64,000 bases of DNA, from positions 1-64,000 of the forward strand of contig CBFGTC010000011.1 in NCBI GenBank assembly GCA_965651935.1, read 5' to 3'. A model generated the notes under the pieces. That model was not told the origin of the DNA and did not search any database. It was given only the letters and a program-made list of their open reading frames with translations. The translations under genes were made by a program, and so were the position numbers. The stretch comes from JAFEDN01 sp965651935. GTDB lineage: Bacteria; Pseudomonadota; Gammaproteobacteria; Coxiellales; Coxiellaceae. How positions within the stretch are numbered: position 1 is the stretch's first letter; each line of letters begins with the position of its first letter. Positions 17,916-26,923 of this stretch are shown piece after piece.

Positions 17916-20276
17916 TTAAGGAGATTTTTTTGCCAGATTCAGCCATGTGGACACTATGGAATCAGGATTTAAGGAAATACTGGTAATGCCTTCCTGCATT
18001 AGCCAATGCGCCAATTCCGGGTAATCCGAAGGGGCTTGACCGCAAATACCGATATATTTATTTTGACGCTTTGCAGCTAAAATGGCTTGATGAAGTAAAA
18101 TTTTAACCGCTTGGTTGCGCTCATCAAAGATGTTAGCTACTAACTCTGAGTCTCGATCCAATCCTAAAGTCAGTTGGGTTAAATCATTTGAACCAATAGA
18201 AAACCCGTCAAACAATGCTAGAAATTCATCCGCTAATAAAACATTTGAGGGGATCTCGCACATCATATAAATTTTTAAGCCATTTTTTCCACGCTCTAGA
18301 CCAAAATCTTTCAATATACCAATTAAGCGCGTCGCTTCCTCAACGGTGCGGACAAACGGTAACATAACTTGGACGTTGGTCAAACCCATATCCTCTCGTA
18401 CTCGGTGGATGGCTTGGCACTCCAATGCAAAACATTCACGAAAACGATCATTGATATAACGAGAACCGCCGCGAAAACCGAGCATCGGGTTTTCTTCTTT
18501 GGGTTCAAATAACCCTCCGCCCAGCAGATGAGCATATTCATTCGATTTAAAATCTGAAAATCTAACGATGACTAGTTTAGGATAAAATGCTGCACCAATA
18601 GTAGCAATACCTTCACATAATTTACTAATGTAAAATTCAACTGGTGATGGATATGCACTAGTTTCTTTCCTAATTCTATTTTTTAAAGAAATAGGCAGAT
18701 CAGAAAATTTTAATACTGCATTCGGATGTATACCAATCAAATTACCAATGATAAATTCTAAACGCGCTAAGCCAATGCCGTCATTAGGCAAAAATTGTAA
18801 GTTATACGCTTGTTCAGGATTGGCTAAATTCATAGCGATTTTTACTGAAATTTCTGGCATATTTTTTATTTCAATATGTTCAACGTTGTACGCCAATATT
18901 CCGGCATAAACATAACCGCTTGCACCTTCGGCGCAGGATACCGTGATAGATTCTCCATCTTGAAGTAGTTTTGTCGCATTGCCACAACCGACGATAGCAG
19001 GGATACCCAATTCACGCGCCACAATCGCTGCATGGCAGGTTCTCCCGCCATGATCTGTAATAATCGCTTTCGCCTTTTTCATAATTGGCTCCCAGTCGGG
19101 ATTAGTAGTATCCGTTACTAATATTTCCCCCTCCTGAAGCACATCTAGGTCGCCTGATTTAAGAATTAAACGAGTTGTACCACTACTGATTTGATGTCCT
19201 ACACTCTGTCCCTGAGTTTTTATCGTACTTTTTTCTTTAAGAATATATCTTTCAATCTTAGTCGGAGATTGACGCGATTTAACGGTTTCCGGACGGGCCT
19301 GAACGATATATAAATTACCATCTTCTCCATCCTTAGCCCATTCAATATCCATTGGCTTGCCGTAATGCTCCTCGATGATTAAAGCCATTTTAGCTAACTG
19401 TAGTATCTCGATATCTGTCAAACAAAATTGTTGTTGATTTAATAAACTAGTTTTAACTCGTTTCACACCAGTTCGATTTTTATTTTTAGCATAGATCATT
19501 TTATAAGATTTTGAACCGACTTTACGGCTAATAATCGCTGGCTTGCCTAACTTAAGTAGCGGCTTGAAAACATAAAAAGCATCAGGATTAACGGCTCCCT
19601 GTACAATTAATTCTCCCAAACCGTATCCGGCGGTAATAAATACGACTTCACGAAAACCTGATTCAGTATCGAGAGTAAACGTCACTCCGCTGGTCGCGTT
19701 ATCACTGCGTATCATGTGCTGTATTCCAGCTGAAATAGCGACTTTTTCATGTGCAAATTGATTATTGACCCGATAAGTGATAGAACGAGGCGTGAATAAG
19801 GAAGCATAAACTTTTTTTATGGCTTGCAAGATATTTTGAGCTCCTTGAACATTCAGGAAAGTTTCCTGTTGCCCAGCAAAGGAAGCTTCCGGAAGATCCT
19901 CAGCAGTTGCAGAAGAGCGCACCGCCATACTCATTTTTTTTGCTGCAGTCAATTGATCATAGGCTAGAGTAATTTCCTGTCGAAATTTTTGAGAAAATTT
20001 TGCATTCATAATCTTTTTTTGGATGTCGGAACTGACCTCATTGAGCTGCTTTAAGTTGTGAATATCTAATTTTTCTAATAATGGATAAATCACCTCCGTT
20101 AAATTATTTTCGTTTAAAAAAACACAATAAGCTTCGGTGGTAGTCGCAAAGCCACCCGGAACTCGAATACCCTTTTGAGTTAATTGCTGTATCATTTCAC
20201 CCAAAGACGCGTTTTTCCCACCGACTATATTGACATCGTTTATTGATATTTTTTCAAAGGGTATAATAAAGTCCAT
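17916..20276 (-). CDS. ppsA: Phosphoenolpyruvate synthase
   Basis: Converts pyruvate, ATP and water to PEP, AMP and phosphate, allowing gluconeogenesis from lactate or acetate-derived carbon. Domains in order: ATP-grasp nucleotide binding (VGGKNASLGEM; AVRSSATAEDLPEASFAGQQ), the phosphohistidine swivelling domain with His415 (DHGGRTCHAAIVARELG), and the C-terminal PEP/pyruvate barrel (GSNDLTQLTLG, GICGQAPSDYPELA with the catalytic Cys). At 786 aa it is full length. It starts 8 bp after the nickel transporter gene, implying an operon with it; a 162-bp gap separates it from the downstream usp gene. Confidence 0.95.
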   Translation of the reverse strand: MDFIIPFEKISINDVNIVGGKNASLGEMIQQLTQKGIRVPGGFATTTEAYCVFLNENNLTEVIYPLLEKLDIHNLKQLNEVSSDIQKKIMNAKFSQKFRQEITLAYDQLTAAKKMSMAVRSSATAEDLPEASFAGQQETFLNVQGAQNILQAIKKVYASLFTPRSITYRVNNQFAHEKVAISAGIQHMIRSDNATSGVTFTLDTESGFREVVFITAGYGLGELIVQGAVNPDAFYVFKPLLKLGKPAIISRKVGSKSYKMIYAKNKNRTGVKRVKTSLLNQQQFCLTDIEILQLAKMALIIEEHYGKPMDIEWAKDGEDGNLYIVQARPETVKSRQSPTKIERYILKEKSTIKTQGQSVGHQISSGTTRLILKSGDLDVLQEGEILVTDTTNPDWEPIMKKAKAIITDHGGRTCHAAIVARELGIPAIVGCGNATKLLQDGESITVSCAEGASGYVYAGILAYNVEHIEIKNMPEISVKIAMNLANPEQAYNLQFLPNDGIGLARLEFIIGNLIGIHPNAVLKFSDLPISLKNRIRKETSAYPSPVEFYISKLCEGIATIGAAFYPKLVIVRFSDFKSNEYAHLLGGGLFEPKEENPMLGFRGGSRYINDRFRECFALECQAIHRVREDMGLTNVQVMLPFVRTVEEATRLIGILKDFGLERGKNGLKIYMMCEIPSNVLLADEFLALFDGFSIGSNDLTQLTLGLDRDSELVANIFDERNQAVKILLHQAILAAKRQNKYIGICGQAPSDYPELAHWLMQEGITSISLNPDSIVSTWLNLAKKSP

Positions 20277-20284
20277 AATGTTCC

Positions 20285-20983
20285 TTAAACTAATCGAATC
20301 AATCCTATGGTTCCGGTTATCAGACTAAACGAGGCAATACCAGCCCCAATGATTTGTGAGGCTGTCACGGAGATTTTGTTGCCACGAAAAATGACTTGTG
20401 CTATCAGCAAACCATTTACGCCATCCGCCAACATCATTCCCAACATAAATAAAACGCCAATCACCAATGCGAAAAGCCATCCTGCTTGTATTGATGCTGA
20501 CAATGCTAATAATGTAATTTGACTCAGGGTATCGAATGATATGGCAAATAAGGCTCCAATTCCAAAAATTGATAAAGCCTGATAATAATTTTTAATTAAA
20601 TGTCTTGATATCCACAGAGTTATTTTTATTTTAACGCTTCCAGTTTTGAAGAAAAAAATGTTATATAGATTAATTAACCCCAAAACAAATAAAAAAAAGA
20701 TAGAAACCCATTCGCCAAAAAGTTCAAGTGTGTGAGAAGGTTTAAATTGAGATAATCCACCACCCACCATAATGCTCATGATAATCACCACCGCCCCATG
20801 CCCAAGAGAAAATAATAGTCCAGTGGATTTGGAAATAAAAATATTATTTGCTGTTGTCCGGGTCATGGCATCAATGGTAGCTAAATGATCCAAATCAAAA
20901 CCATGGCGTAACCCCATCAATATAACAGCGGTTATAAGATAAAAAAGAGAATTATTTAAGAAAATATTATTGGCCTCAAACAT
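20285..20983 (-). CDS. NiCoT-family nickel/cobalt transporter (HoxN/NixA-like), short form
   Basis: A 232-aa membrane protein with about six hydrophobic segments. The NiCoT signature in the second helix is present as RHGFDLDHLATIDAMTRT (His27, Asp30, Asp32, His33). This H-x4-D-H motif binds Ni or Co in the family. It is shorter than classical HoxN/NixA (about 330 aa), closer to UreH-like forms. The chosen ATG has an excellent ribosome binding site (GAGGTGGG); an upstream in-frame ATG is less likely. Its location in the operon facing a complete [NiFe] hydrogenase set suggests it supplies nickel to that enzyme. Confidence 0.82.
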   Translation of the reverse strand: MFEANNIFLNNSLFYLITAVILMGLRHGFDLDHLATIDAMTRTTANNIFISKSTGLLFSLGHGAVVIIMSIMVGGGLSQFKPSHTLELFGEWVSIFFLFVLGLINLYNIFFFKTGSVKIKITLWISRHLIKNYYQALSIFGIGALFAISFDTLSQITLLALSASIQAGWLFALVIGVLFMLGMMLADGVNGLLIAQVIFRGNKISVTASQIIGAGIASFSLITGTIGLIRLV

Positions 20984-22298
20984 AACCCACCTCTTTCGCT
21001 GCATTTAGCAAAGTTTCTTGAAATTCTGGATGTGCAATTTCAATGAGCGCCAGCGCTCTTTCTGATATAGATTTCCCACGTAAATTAACCACTCCGTACT
21101 CGGTTGCTACATAGTGGACATCAGCCCTGGGAGTCGTCACGGGGCCATCCAAATGCGGAACAATGCGTGATAAAGCACTGTTTTGAGCAGTCGAATAAGC
21201 GGCTAATATAGACTTACCATTTTTAGATAGTTGCGCGCCGCGAACGAAATCCAGTTGCCCTCCAGGGGCACTGTACTGCCTACCGCCAAATCCCTCTGAG
21301 TTGACTTGACCGGTCAAGTCAATTTGTAAAAATCCATTAATGGAAATGACATGATCGTTTTGGCTGATGACATGCGGATTATTAACATAACTGACCGGAT
21401 AAATTTCCATAATGGCGTTATCATTTAAAAAATCATAAACTTTCTTATCGCCCTGGGCAAAAGTATAAATATTCTTGTATTTGTTAATATTTTTATATTT
21501 ATTGGTCACTGCTCCCGATTCGATTAAATCCACCAAGCCTGACGTAATCAATTCGGTATGAATGCCCAAGCCGTGATGATTACGAAGTTTTTCACATATT
21601 GCATTAGGGACTCCGCCGATTCCCATTTGTAAAGTAGCCCGGTCTGGAATCAAATTCAGTAGATGCGCACTGATTTGCTGATCTATAGACGTGCTGGTCC
21701 TGACTAAAACTTCCGGCAATGGCTGATTATTTTCTACAATGGCTTTAATTTCAGATAAATGTAAACAGGAATCGCCGAAGACTCGAGGCATATTGGAATT
21801 GACTTCGACAATCAAATTTCTAGCAATACGAGCGGTGGGAATGGTGTAGTCACAGTTGGTCCCGCAACTGAATAATCCTGACTGATCCATAGGAGAAACC
21901 ATGACGATAAATGCATCTATAGGAACATCGGCTATTAACTCGGGAACTTTGCTAAAGTTAGCAGGGGTAAAATAGAGAATTTTTTCTTTATTTATTCTTT
22001 CTCGTTCCAATAATTCTCTTTCGGTTTTACCGAAAAAAAATGGATGGGGCTTAAAAATTTGGGTATTTTCATACTTAAAAATAGTGCTTCTAGACGCACG
22101 CTCTGAATGCATATAATAAACGTTTAACGCCTCAATTGCCTTGCTTGATCTGGGGCGGGCTCTTCTTTCCAAAGCCTGCAATAAGAGTGGAGGTTCACTC
22201 ATAGCCATGCCGATGGAAAGATTTCCCCGTTTAGGAATCAGTTGCACGGCTGCTTCAGCCGTCATCAACTTGGACTGATATTCAGCTTGGAGATTCAT
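20976..22298 (-). CDS. Acetyl-CoA hydrolase/transferase family CoA-transferase
   Basis: A 440-aa class I CoA-transferase of the acetyl-CoA hydrolase / 4-hydroxybutyrate CoA-transferase group. Visible blocks are an N-terminal substrate domain (IPKRGNLSIGMAMSEP), LQMGIGGVPNAICEKL, and the C-terminal SEGFGGRQYSAPGGQLDFVRGA. It would interconvert acetate and acyl-CoA species such as 4-hydroxybutyryl- or succinyl-CoA; substrate cannot be told from sequence. A small internal duplication (NKYKNI repeated) occurs around residue 270. It is the first gene of the minus-strand set and overlaps the nickel transporter gene by 8 bp. Confidence 0.87.
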   Translation of the reverse strand: MNLQAEYQSKLMTAEAAVQLIPKRGNLSIGMAMSEPPLLLQALERRARPRSSKAIEALNVYYMHSERASRSTIFKYENTQIFKPHPFFFGKTERELLERERINKEKILYFTPANFSKVPELIADVPIDAFIVMVSPMDQSGLFSCGTNCDYTIPTARIARNLIVEVNSNMPRVFGDSCLHLSEIKAIVENNQPLPEVLVRTSTSIDQQISAHLLNLIPDRATLQMGIGGVPNAICEKLRNHHGLGIHTELITSGLVDLIESGAVTNKYKNINKYKNIYTFAQGDKKVYDFLNDNAIMEIYPVSYVNNPHVISQNDHVISINGFLQIDLTGQVNSEGFGGRQYSAPGGQLDFVRGAQLSKNGKSILAAYSTAQNSALSRIVPHLDGPVTTPRADVHYVATEYGVVNLRGKSISERALALIEIAHPEFQETLLNAAKEVGYV

Positions 22299-22415
22299 AA
22301 TAATCCTTTATTACAATCAGGATCAGTGTTGACAATATGTTACCCTAAATGCAACTAGGGAAAGGTTGGTATTGATATGAGCCGATTATAGAGCGCGGTC
22401 AAAATGCCTCTGGCG

Positions 22416-22901
22416 CTATTCCTTTGGTTCATGCGTTTTTTGAGGATATATTGCTTTTGCGGGGATATCCTGGCTTGAATAAAAACTCATGATTTTCATA
22501 GGTGCATTATTGGGCGTTAAGTTAATAACATTATGATGCACCCCTTGTGGAATAAAAATCAAATCGCCCTGGTTAATTTTCCAGCTTTTTCCTGCCAATA
22601 TTGCCTGACCATTGCCCTGTACCACCAAAATAACTTGATCAAATGGATGCACTTCCATGCCGATTTCATTTTTCGGATTGGTAGAGGAGGAAATATTCAT
22701 AAAAACTATTTGTGCATGTTTTCCAGTTAAAAAAGCCCATTTCCAATTCTCATTGGATCGAGCTTCATTGAATATTTGTTGAATGACCCCCCCATTTTTT
22801 TCATCAATTGGGTTGGTTTCTGCAAATAATGTTGTACAGGTACTTAAGCTCATTATTGAAATGAGATATATGAACAATTTATTAACAGCATGTTTAAACA
22901 T
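22416..22901 (-). CDS. Exported cupin-domain protein
   Basis: A 161-aa protein with an N-terminal signal peptide (hydrophobic LFIYLISIMSLSTCTTLFA, cleavage likely after FAE or nearby) and a small cupin barrel: EVHPFDQVILVVQGNGQAILAGKSW, then GDLIFIPQGVHHNVIN, which supply the cupin 1 and cupin 2 histidines and acidic ligand. Such proteins bind a metal and often act as isomerases or dioxygenases; function is unknown here. Of three consecutive ATGs the third is best spaced from the strong AAGGAGGAGG site. It is divergent from the P1B ATPase gene. Confidence 0.8.
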   Translation of the reverse strand: MFKHAVNKLFIYLISIMSLSTCTTLFAETNPIDEKNGGVIQQIFNEARSNENWKWAFLTGKHAQIVFMNISSSTNPKNEIGMEVHPFDQVILVVQGNGQAILAGKSWKINQGDLIFIPQGVHHNVINLTPNNAPMKIMSFYSSQDIPAKAIYPQKTHEPKE

Positions 22902-22993
22902 CATCATCCTCCTCCTTGATCTTCAAGTAAAAATAGCATAGAAAGTATCTTATAGCTAATGAGATTATCTAAATAATTTTTTCACTGTTAGCG

Positions 22994-23012
22994 GTCACTT
23001 TTGGAGAGTGAC
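22994..23012. promoter_or_regulatory. Short dyad before the P1B ATPase start
   Basis: A perfect GTCACT / AGTGAC inverted repeat with a 7-nt spacer lies in the divergent gap between the cupin gene and the metal ATPase, 24 bp before the chosen ATG. It could be a metalloregulator operator or a leader hairpin in the mRNA. There is no independent evidence of function. Confidence 0.3.
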
Positions 23013-23036
23013 GCCGTTAAGACTGGATTAGAAATC

Positions 23037-24875
23037 ATGGAGCGAAATAAATTTCAGCTAATACTGGTTGCGATTTCATTAATTGCAATTATCTTATCTA
23101 TTGTATTTCGAATAACAGCCTTTGCGCCCCCCAATTTACCCTTGTGGATGGCCATTATTTTGGCAGGTATCCCTTCTATTTTCTTCATTTTTAAAAAATT
23201 ACTAAAAGGAAATATTGGAGCGGACTTGCTAGCAGCCATCGCGATCATTACGGCTGTGATCATGAGCCAATATCTTGCCGCTGTCATTGTTATTCTCATG
23301 CTGACTGGTGGTCAACTACTTGAAATTTATGCTATGCGCAAAGCATCCTCGGTTCTATTGGCGCTGGCGGAGCGCATGCCGGCTACTGCGCATCGTAAAA
23401 TTTCCGAAGGCATTGAAAATATACCTTTAACAGATATTCGGATTGGGGACGAAATTGTGATATATCCTTACGAAACTTGTCCTGTCGATGGCGAAGTCAT
23501 TGAGGGGCTGGGAACGATGGATGAGTCTTATCTTACCGGTGAACCCTATCAAATTTCAAAAGCCCCGGGCGTATCCGTCATATCCGGCGCAATCAATGGT
23601 GACTCCGTCTTAACAATATGTGCTCAGAAGTTAGCCACTGATTCCAGGTATGCTTCCATTGTTACAGTGTTAGAAGAAGCTCAACAAAAGCGGCCCACGC
23701 TACGGCGTTTGGGAGATCAAATCGGCGCTGTTTTTGCTCCCGTAGCGCTTATTTTAGCTTTGGCAGCCTGGTATTTAACAGGTGAATCTATTCGATTTTT
23801 AGCAGTGTTAGTCATTGCGACCCCCTGTCCGTTGTTGATCGCCATACCCATTACCTTAATTAGCGCGATTTCCATGGCCGCCAAACAATCTATCATCATT
23901 AAAGACCCCACTGTATTAGAGAGATTACCGACCTGCCGAACTGCCATTTTTGATAAAACCGGCACTTTAACTTATGGTAAACCGGTATTGACAGAAATCA
24001 TTACCGGTAATCATTTTGTTGATAATTTTGTACTACAGAATGCTGCCAGCTTGGAACAATATTCCAAACATCCACTAGCCGGCGCTATCTTACAAGCAGC
24101 AGAAGCCGGTAAACTAATACTATTGGACGCGAAGAGCGTTTCCGAAAAGCCCGGTCAAGGATTGAACGGCGTCATAGGAAATCATCAAATTAAAATCACT
24201 CATCGAAAAAAATTATCGCAAACTCATCCTCAATTAATGGATTATCTTCCACCGGTTGCGGCAGGGTTAGAAAGTATCATTTTATGTGACGATCAATACG
24301 CTGCAACTTTTCAATTTCACGATAGTGTGCGCAAAGAAAGTAAATCATTTATCAGACACCTTAAACCGCAGCATCAGTTTAATAAAATTATGTTAGTGTC
24401 GGGTGATCGTGAATCTGAGGTAAAATATTTGGGAAATATGCTCCATCTTACTGAAATTTATGCCTCTCAAACCCCCGCACAAAAATTAGAAATTGTACGA
24501 ACGGAAGTTAAGGCAGCGCCTACTTTATTTATGGGTGATGGGATTAATGATGCACCCGCTTTAACTGCGGCAACGGTTGGAATCGCATTTGGACAGTATA
24601 GTCGCGTAACTTCAGAGGCGGCGGGAGCAGTTGTGATGGAAAACTCGTTAACTAAAGTGGATGTACTTATCCATCTCAGTTTATCGGCTCGGAAAATCGT
24701 ATTGCAAAGCGCTGTAGGAGGCATGTTACTGAGTATCATCGGCATGGGTTTTGCCGCTTTAGGATTTATTTCCCCAGTATGGGGAGCTATTCTCCAGGAA
24801 GCGATTGATATTGCCGCCATAGTAAATTCACTCCGGCTTTTTTGGAAAAGTGAAATTGAACCGGATTTCTTTTGA
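23037..24875 (+). CDS. P1B-type heavy-metal-translocating ATPase, TPC motif, no metal-binding N-domain
   Basis: A 612-aa P-type ATPase with the heavy-metal layout: two extra N-terminal helices, actuator TGE (SYLTGEP), membrane metal site TPCPLLIAIP (Cys264), phosphorylation Asp306 in DKTGTLT, HP motif (SKHPLAG) and GDGINDAPAL. There is no HMA/CxxC domain or His-rich N-terminus. The membrane motif is TPC rather than CPC or SPC; TPC has been described for P1B-5 (Nia-type, Ni/Fe) pumps, so export of nickel, iron or a related metal is possible, but cadmium/zinc-type annotations are also common in such sequences. A TTG at 23001 could give 12 more residues. Confidence 0.85.
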   Translation: MERNKFQLILVAISLIAIILSIVFRITAFAPPNLPLWMAIILAGIPSIFFIFKKLLKGNIGADLLAAIAIITAVIMSQYLAAVIVILMLTGGQLLEIYAMRKASSVLLALAERMPATAHRKISEGIENIPLTDIRIGDEIVIYPYETCPVDGEVIEGLGTMDESYLTGEPYQISKAPGVSVISGAINGDSVLTICAQKLATDSRYASIVTVLEEAQQKRPTLRRLGDQIGAVFAPVALILALAAWYLTGESIRFLAVLVIATPCPLLIAIPITLISAISMAAKQSIIIKDPTVLERLPTCRTAIFDKTGTLTYGKPVLTEIITGNHFVDNFVLQNAASLEQYSKHPLAGAILQAAEAGKLILLDAKSVSEKPGQGLNGVIGNHQIKITHRKKLSQTHPQLMDYLPPVAAGLESIILCDDQYAATFQFHDSVRKESKSFIRHLKPQHQFNKIMLVSGDRESEVKYLGNMLHLTEIYASQTPAQKLEIVRTEVKAAPTLFMGDGINDAPALTAATVGIAFGQYSRVTSEAAGAVVMENSLTKVDVLIHLSLSARKIVLQSAVGGMLLSIIGMGFAALGFISPVWGAILQEAIDIAAIVNSLRLFWKSEIEPDFF

Positions 24876-24930
24876 ACTGAGTAATAAACTTTATAAAAAA
24901 ATTGGATACTGAGGCACAGAATGGGGTATC

Positions 24931-25014
24931 ATGAATAAAATTTTCTTAACATGGATTCTTAACTATTGCCTCGGCAGGGTGTTAATTGCGGCATTCATCC
25001 AGTTAATCGGATAA
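24931..25014 (+). CDS. Small hydrophobic ORF (27 aa) upstream of terC
   Basis: ATG preceded by GGGG at 5 nt (ATGGGGTATCATG) opens a 27-codon frame, MNKIFLTWILNYCLGRVLIAA... ending in GLIG-like residues (QLIG). The peptide is one hydrophobic segment with Lys and Arg. It ends 16 bp before the start of the TerC-type gene, whose own AAGGAA site follows directly. It may be a genuine membrane miniprotein, a leader peptide controlling the downstream gene, or chance; the good spacing of the ribosome site favours translation. Confidence 0.35.
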   Translation: MNKIFLTWILNYCLGRVLIAAFIQLIG

Positions 25015-25030
25015 CAAGGAAAAAAGATTC

Positions 25031-26923
25031 ATGTTTAATGGACAAATTATTCTTTGGTTGGGATTTACATTATTTATTTTAGCTATGCTCGCCCTCGATC
25101 TTGGCGTATTCCAACGTAAACCCCATGTCATAAAAACGAAAGAAGCGCTAAGCTGGTTTGGGATTTGGACTAGCTTGGCTTTATTATTTAATATCGGTAT
25201 ATTTTTTTTTCACCCGCGTGGCATGCAAGCAGCGATAGAATTTTTTACAGGTTTTTTGGTAGAGAAATCATTAAGCTTAGACAACATTTTTGTTTTTATT
25301 TTGATTTTTCATTTTTTTGGAGTGCCTCCGGTTTATCAGCATAAAGTTCTTTTTTGGGGGATTATCGGCGCGATCATCATGCGCGCCACTTTTATTCTGG
25401 CAGGACTGGCCATTCTAAATCGTTTTCATTGGAGCATCTACTTGTTCGGCGGGCTTTTACTGTTAACGGGCATTAGCATGATCGTTAGAAAAAATAAAAA
25501 TTTCGATCCAAAAAAAAATTGGCTTATTCTTTTTTTTCGAAGATTTATTCCTGTCACAGACAATTACCAAGGCAACAATTTTTTTACTCTAAAAAATGGA
25601 AAATTATTAGCTACTCCGTTATTTTTAGTATTACTCGCTGTTGAGTCAACAGATATTATTTTTGCGGTCGATTCAATTCCTGCCATTTTTGCTATTACAC
25701 TTGATCCATTTATTGTTTATACATCTAATATTTTTGCCTTATTAGGATTGCGTTCGCTTTATTTTGCGGTTTCTGGATTGGTGAACACGTTTTATTTTCT
25801 TCATTATGGATTTGCAGCAATTATTATCATTCTCGGTGCAAAAATGCTATTAACGGATGTTTATCATTTACCCATTACTATTTCTTTGGCTTTAATTATT
25901 TTTATCCTTTTAATCAGTGTCATTGTTTCTCTGCTTTTGCCGCGCAAAGCCGATATTAAAATATTATTTGAAAGACTTGAACACTTAAAACTGATTTCAT
26001 TTCGCCGCTTGCTCATGTTTGAAAATGTAATCGACCTTGGCGATATTAAAGTAAAAGATTCCATGCTGCCTCGTGATCAGGTACAAGTGATTAGACTTAA
26101 TGCGCCATGGGAAAAAAATAAAAAGTTGATTAGTGAAACTGGTTTCTCACGATATCCATTGGTTGAACAAGAGGACGATCATCCCGTGGGTATTTTGCAT
26201 ATAAAAAACTTAATTTTTCTAAAAGATAATGAAATAACGCCGGAGCGTCTTAAACTATTGGCAAAACCAAATCTATTCATTCAAGAAAATTGGTTACTGG
26301 AGGAAGCGCTTAATCGATTCCAGCGCTCTTATGAACACATGGCGATAGTGGTTAATACACAGGACAGATGGACGGGAATTCTAAGTATTGAGGATATTCT
26401 TGAAGAAATTGTGGGAAAAATTGGTGATGAATTTGATATGGCGCGAACCGGTAAATTTATATCACTGGCAGATACATTAAGCCCGGCTCGCATCCTATTT
26501 GATCTAGAGGCAAATTCTATATCGGAGGCAATTCATCATATTGTTAATCGGATTCCCACAAGTGAATTTCCTTTCAATAAGCAAGAAATTATTCAGGATG
26601 TCCTTAAGCGTAGCGCTATAATGCCTATATTTTTTGGCGATGGTCTCGCTATACTGCGTGGACGTATTGAAGAAATTAATAAACCGATTTTAAGCTTTGC
26701 TCGCTCCAACGCAGGAATTCCTGTTGATGAAACGAAAAAGCGTGCTGAGTTAATTTTTTTACTGCTAACTCCAAGCGGTATCGGTCGTATTCAACTTCAT
26801 TTGATGTCTGATATTATAGGGTTGGAAAATAGCGATTACGTCATGGAACGCTTGCGAAAGACAAATTCCCCTGAAGAAGTGATCGAAGTGATTCGGATTG
26901 GGCAACAATTGGCGATAGACTAA
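25031..26923 (+). CDS. TerC-family transporter fused to CBS pair and degenerate EIIA-like domain
   Basis: A 630-aa fusion. Residues about 1-310 are a TerC/Alx integral-membrane domain with eight or so helices and the acidic blocks FLVEKSLSLDNIF and LLAVESTDIIFAVDS, associated with metal (Mn/Ca) handling. Residues about 330-460 are a CorC-like CBS pair (DSMLPRDQV, GFSRYPLVEQ, VGILHIKNL, LSIEDILEEIVGKIGDE). Residues about 480-625 resemble a PTS EIIA type-2 (PtsN-like) domain (KQEIIQDVLKRSA, GDGLAILRGRIEE), but the phosphoacceptor His of AIPHG is replaced by Arg543 (AILRG). The stop overlaps that of the convergent Usp-ATPase gene. Confidence 0.85.
   Translation: MFNGQIILWLGFTLFILAMLALDLGVFQRKPHVIKTKEALSWFGIWTSLALLFNIGIFFFHPRGMQAAIEFFTGFLVEKSLSLDNIFVFILIFHFFGVPPVYQHKVLFWGIIGAIIMRATFILAGLAILNRFHWSIYLFGGLLLLTGISMIVRKNKNFDPKKNWLILFFRRFIPVTDNYQGNNFFTLKNGKLLATPLFLVLLAVESTDIIFAVDSIPAIFAITLDPFIVYTSNIFALLGLRSLYFAVSGLVNTFYFLHYGFAAIIIILGAKMLLTDVYHLPITISLALIIFILLISVIVSLLLPRKADIKILFERLEHLKLISFRRLLMFENVIDLGDIKVKDSMLPRDQVQVIRLNAPWEKNKKLISETGFSRYPLVEQEDDHPVGILHIKNLIFLKDNEITPERLKLLAKPNLFIQENWLLEEALNRFQRSYEHMAIVVNTQDRWTGILSIEDILEEIVGKIGDEFDMARTGKFISLADTLSPARILFDLEANSISEAIHHIVNRIPTSEFPFNKQEIIQDVLKRSAIMPIFFGDGLAILRGRIEEINKPILSFARSNAGIPVDETKKRAELIFLLLTPSGIGRIQLHLMSDIIGLENSDYVMERLRKTNSPEEVIEVIRIGQQLAID

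Noticed and set aside
24876..25030. yybP-ykoY manganese riboswitch upstream of the TerC gene
   Set aside because: Expected because TerC/Alx genes often carry it, but I could not find its conserved loop sequences; a small ORF is present instead.
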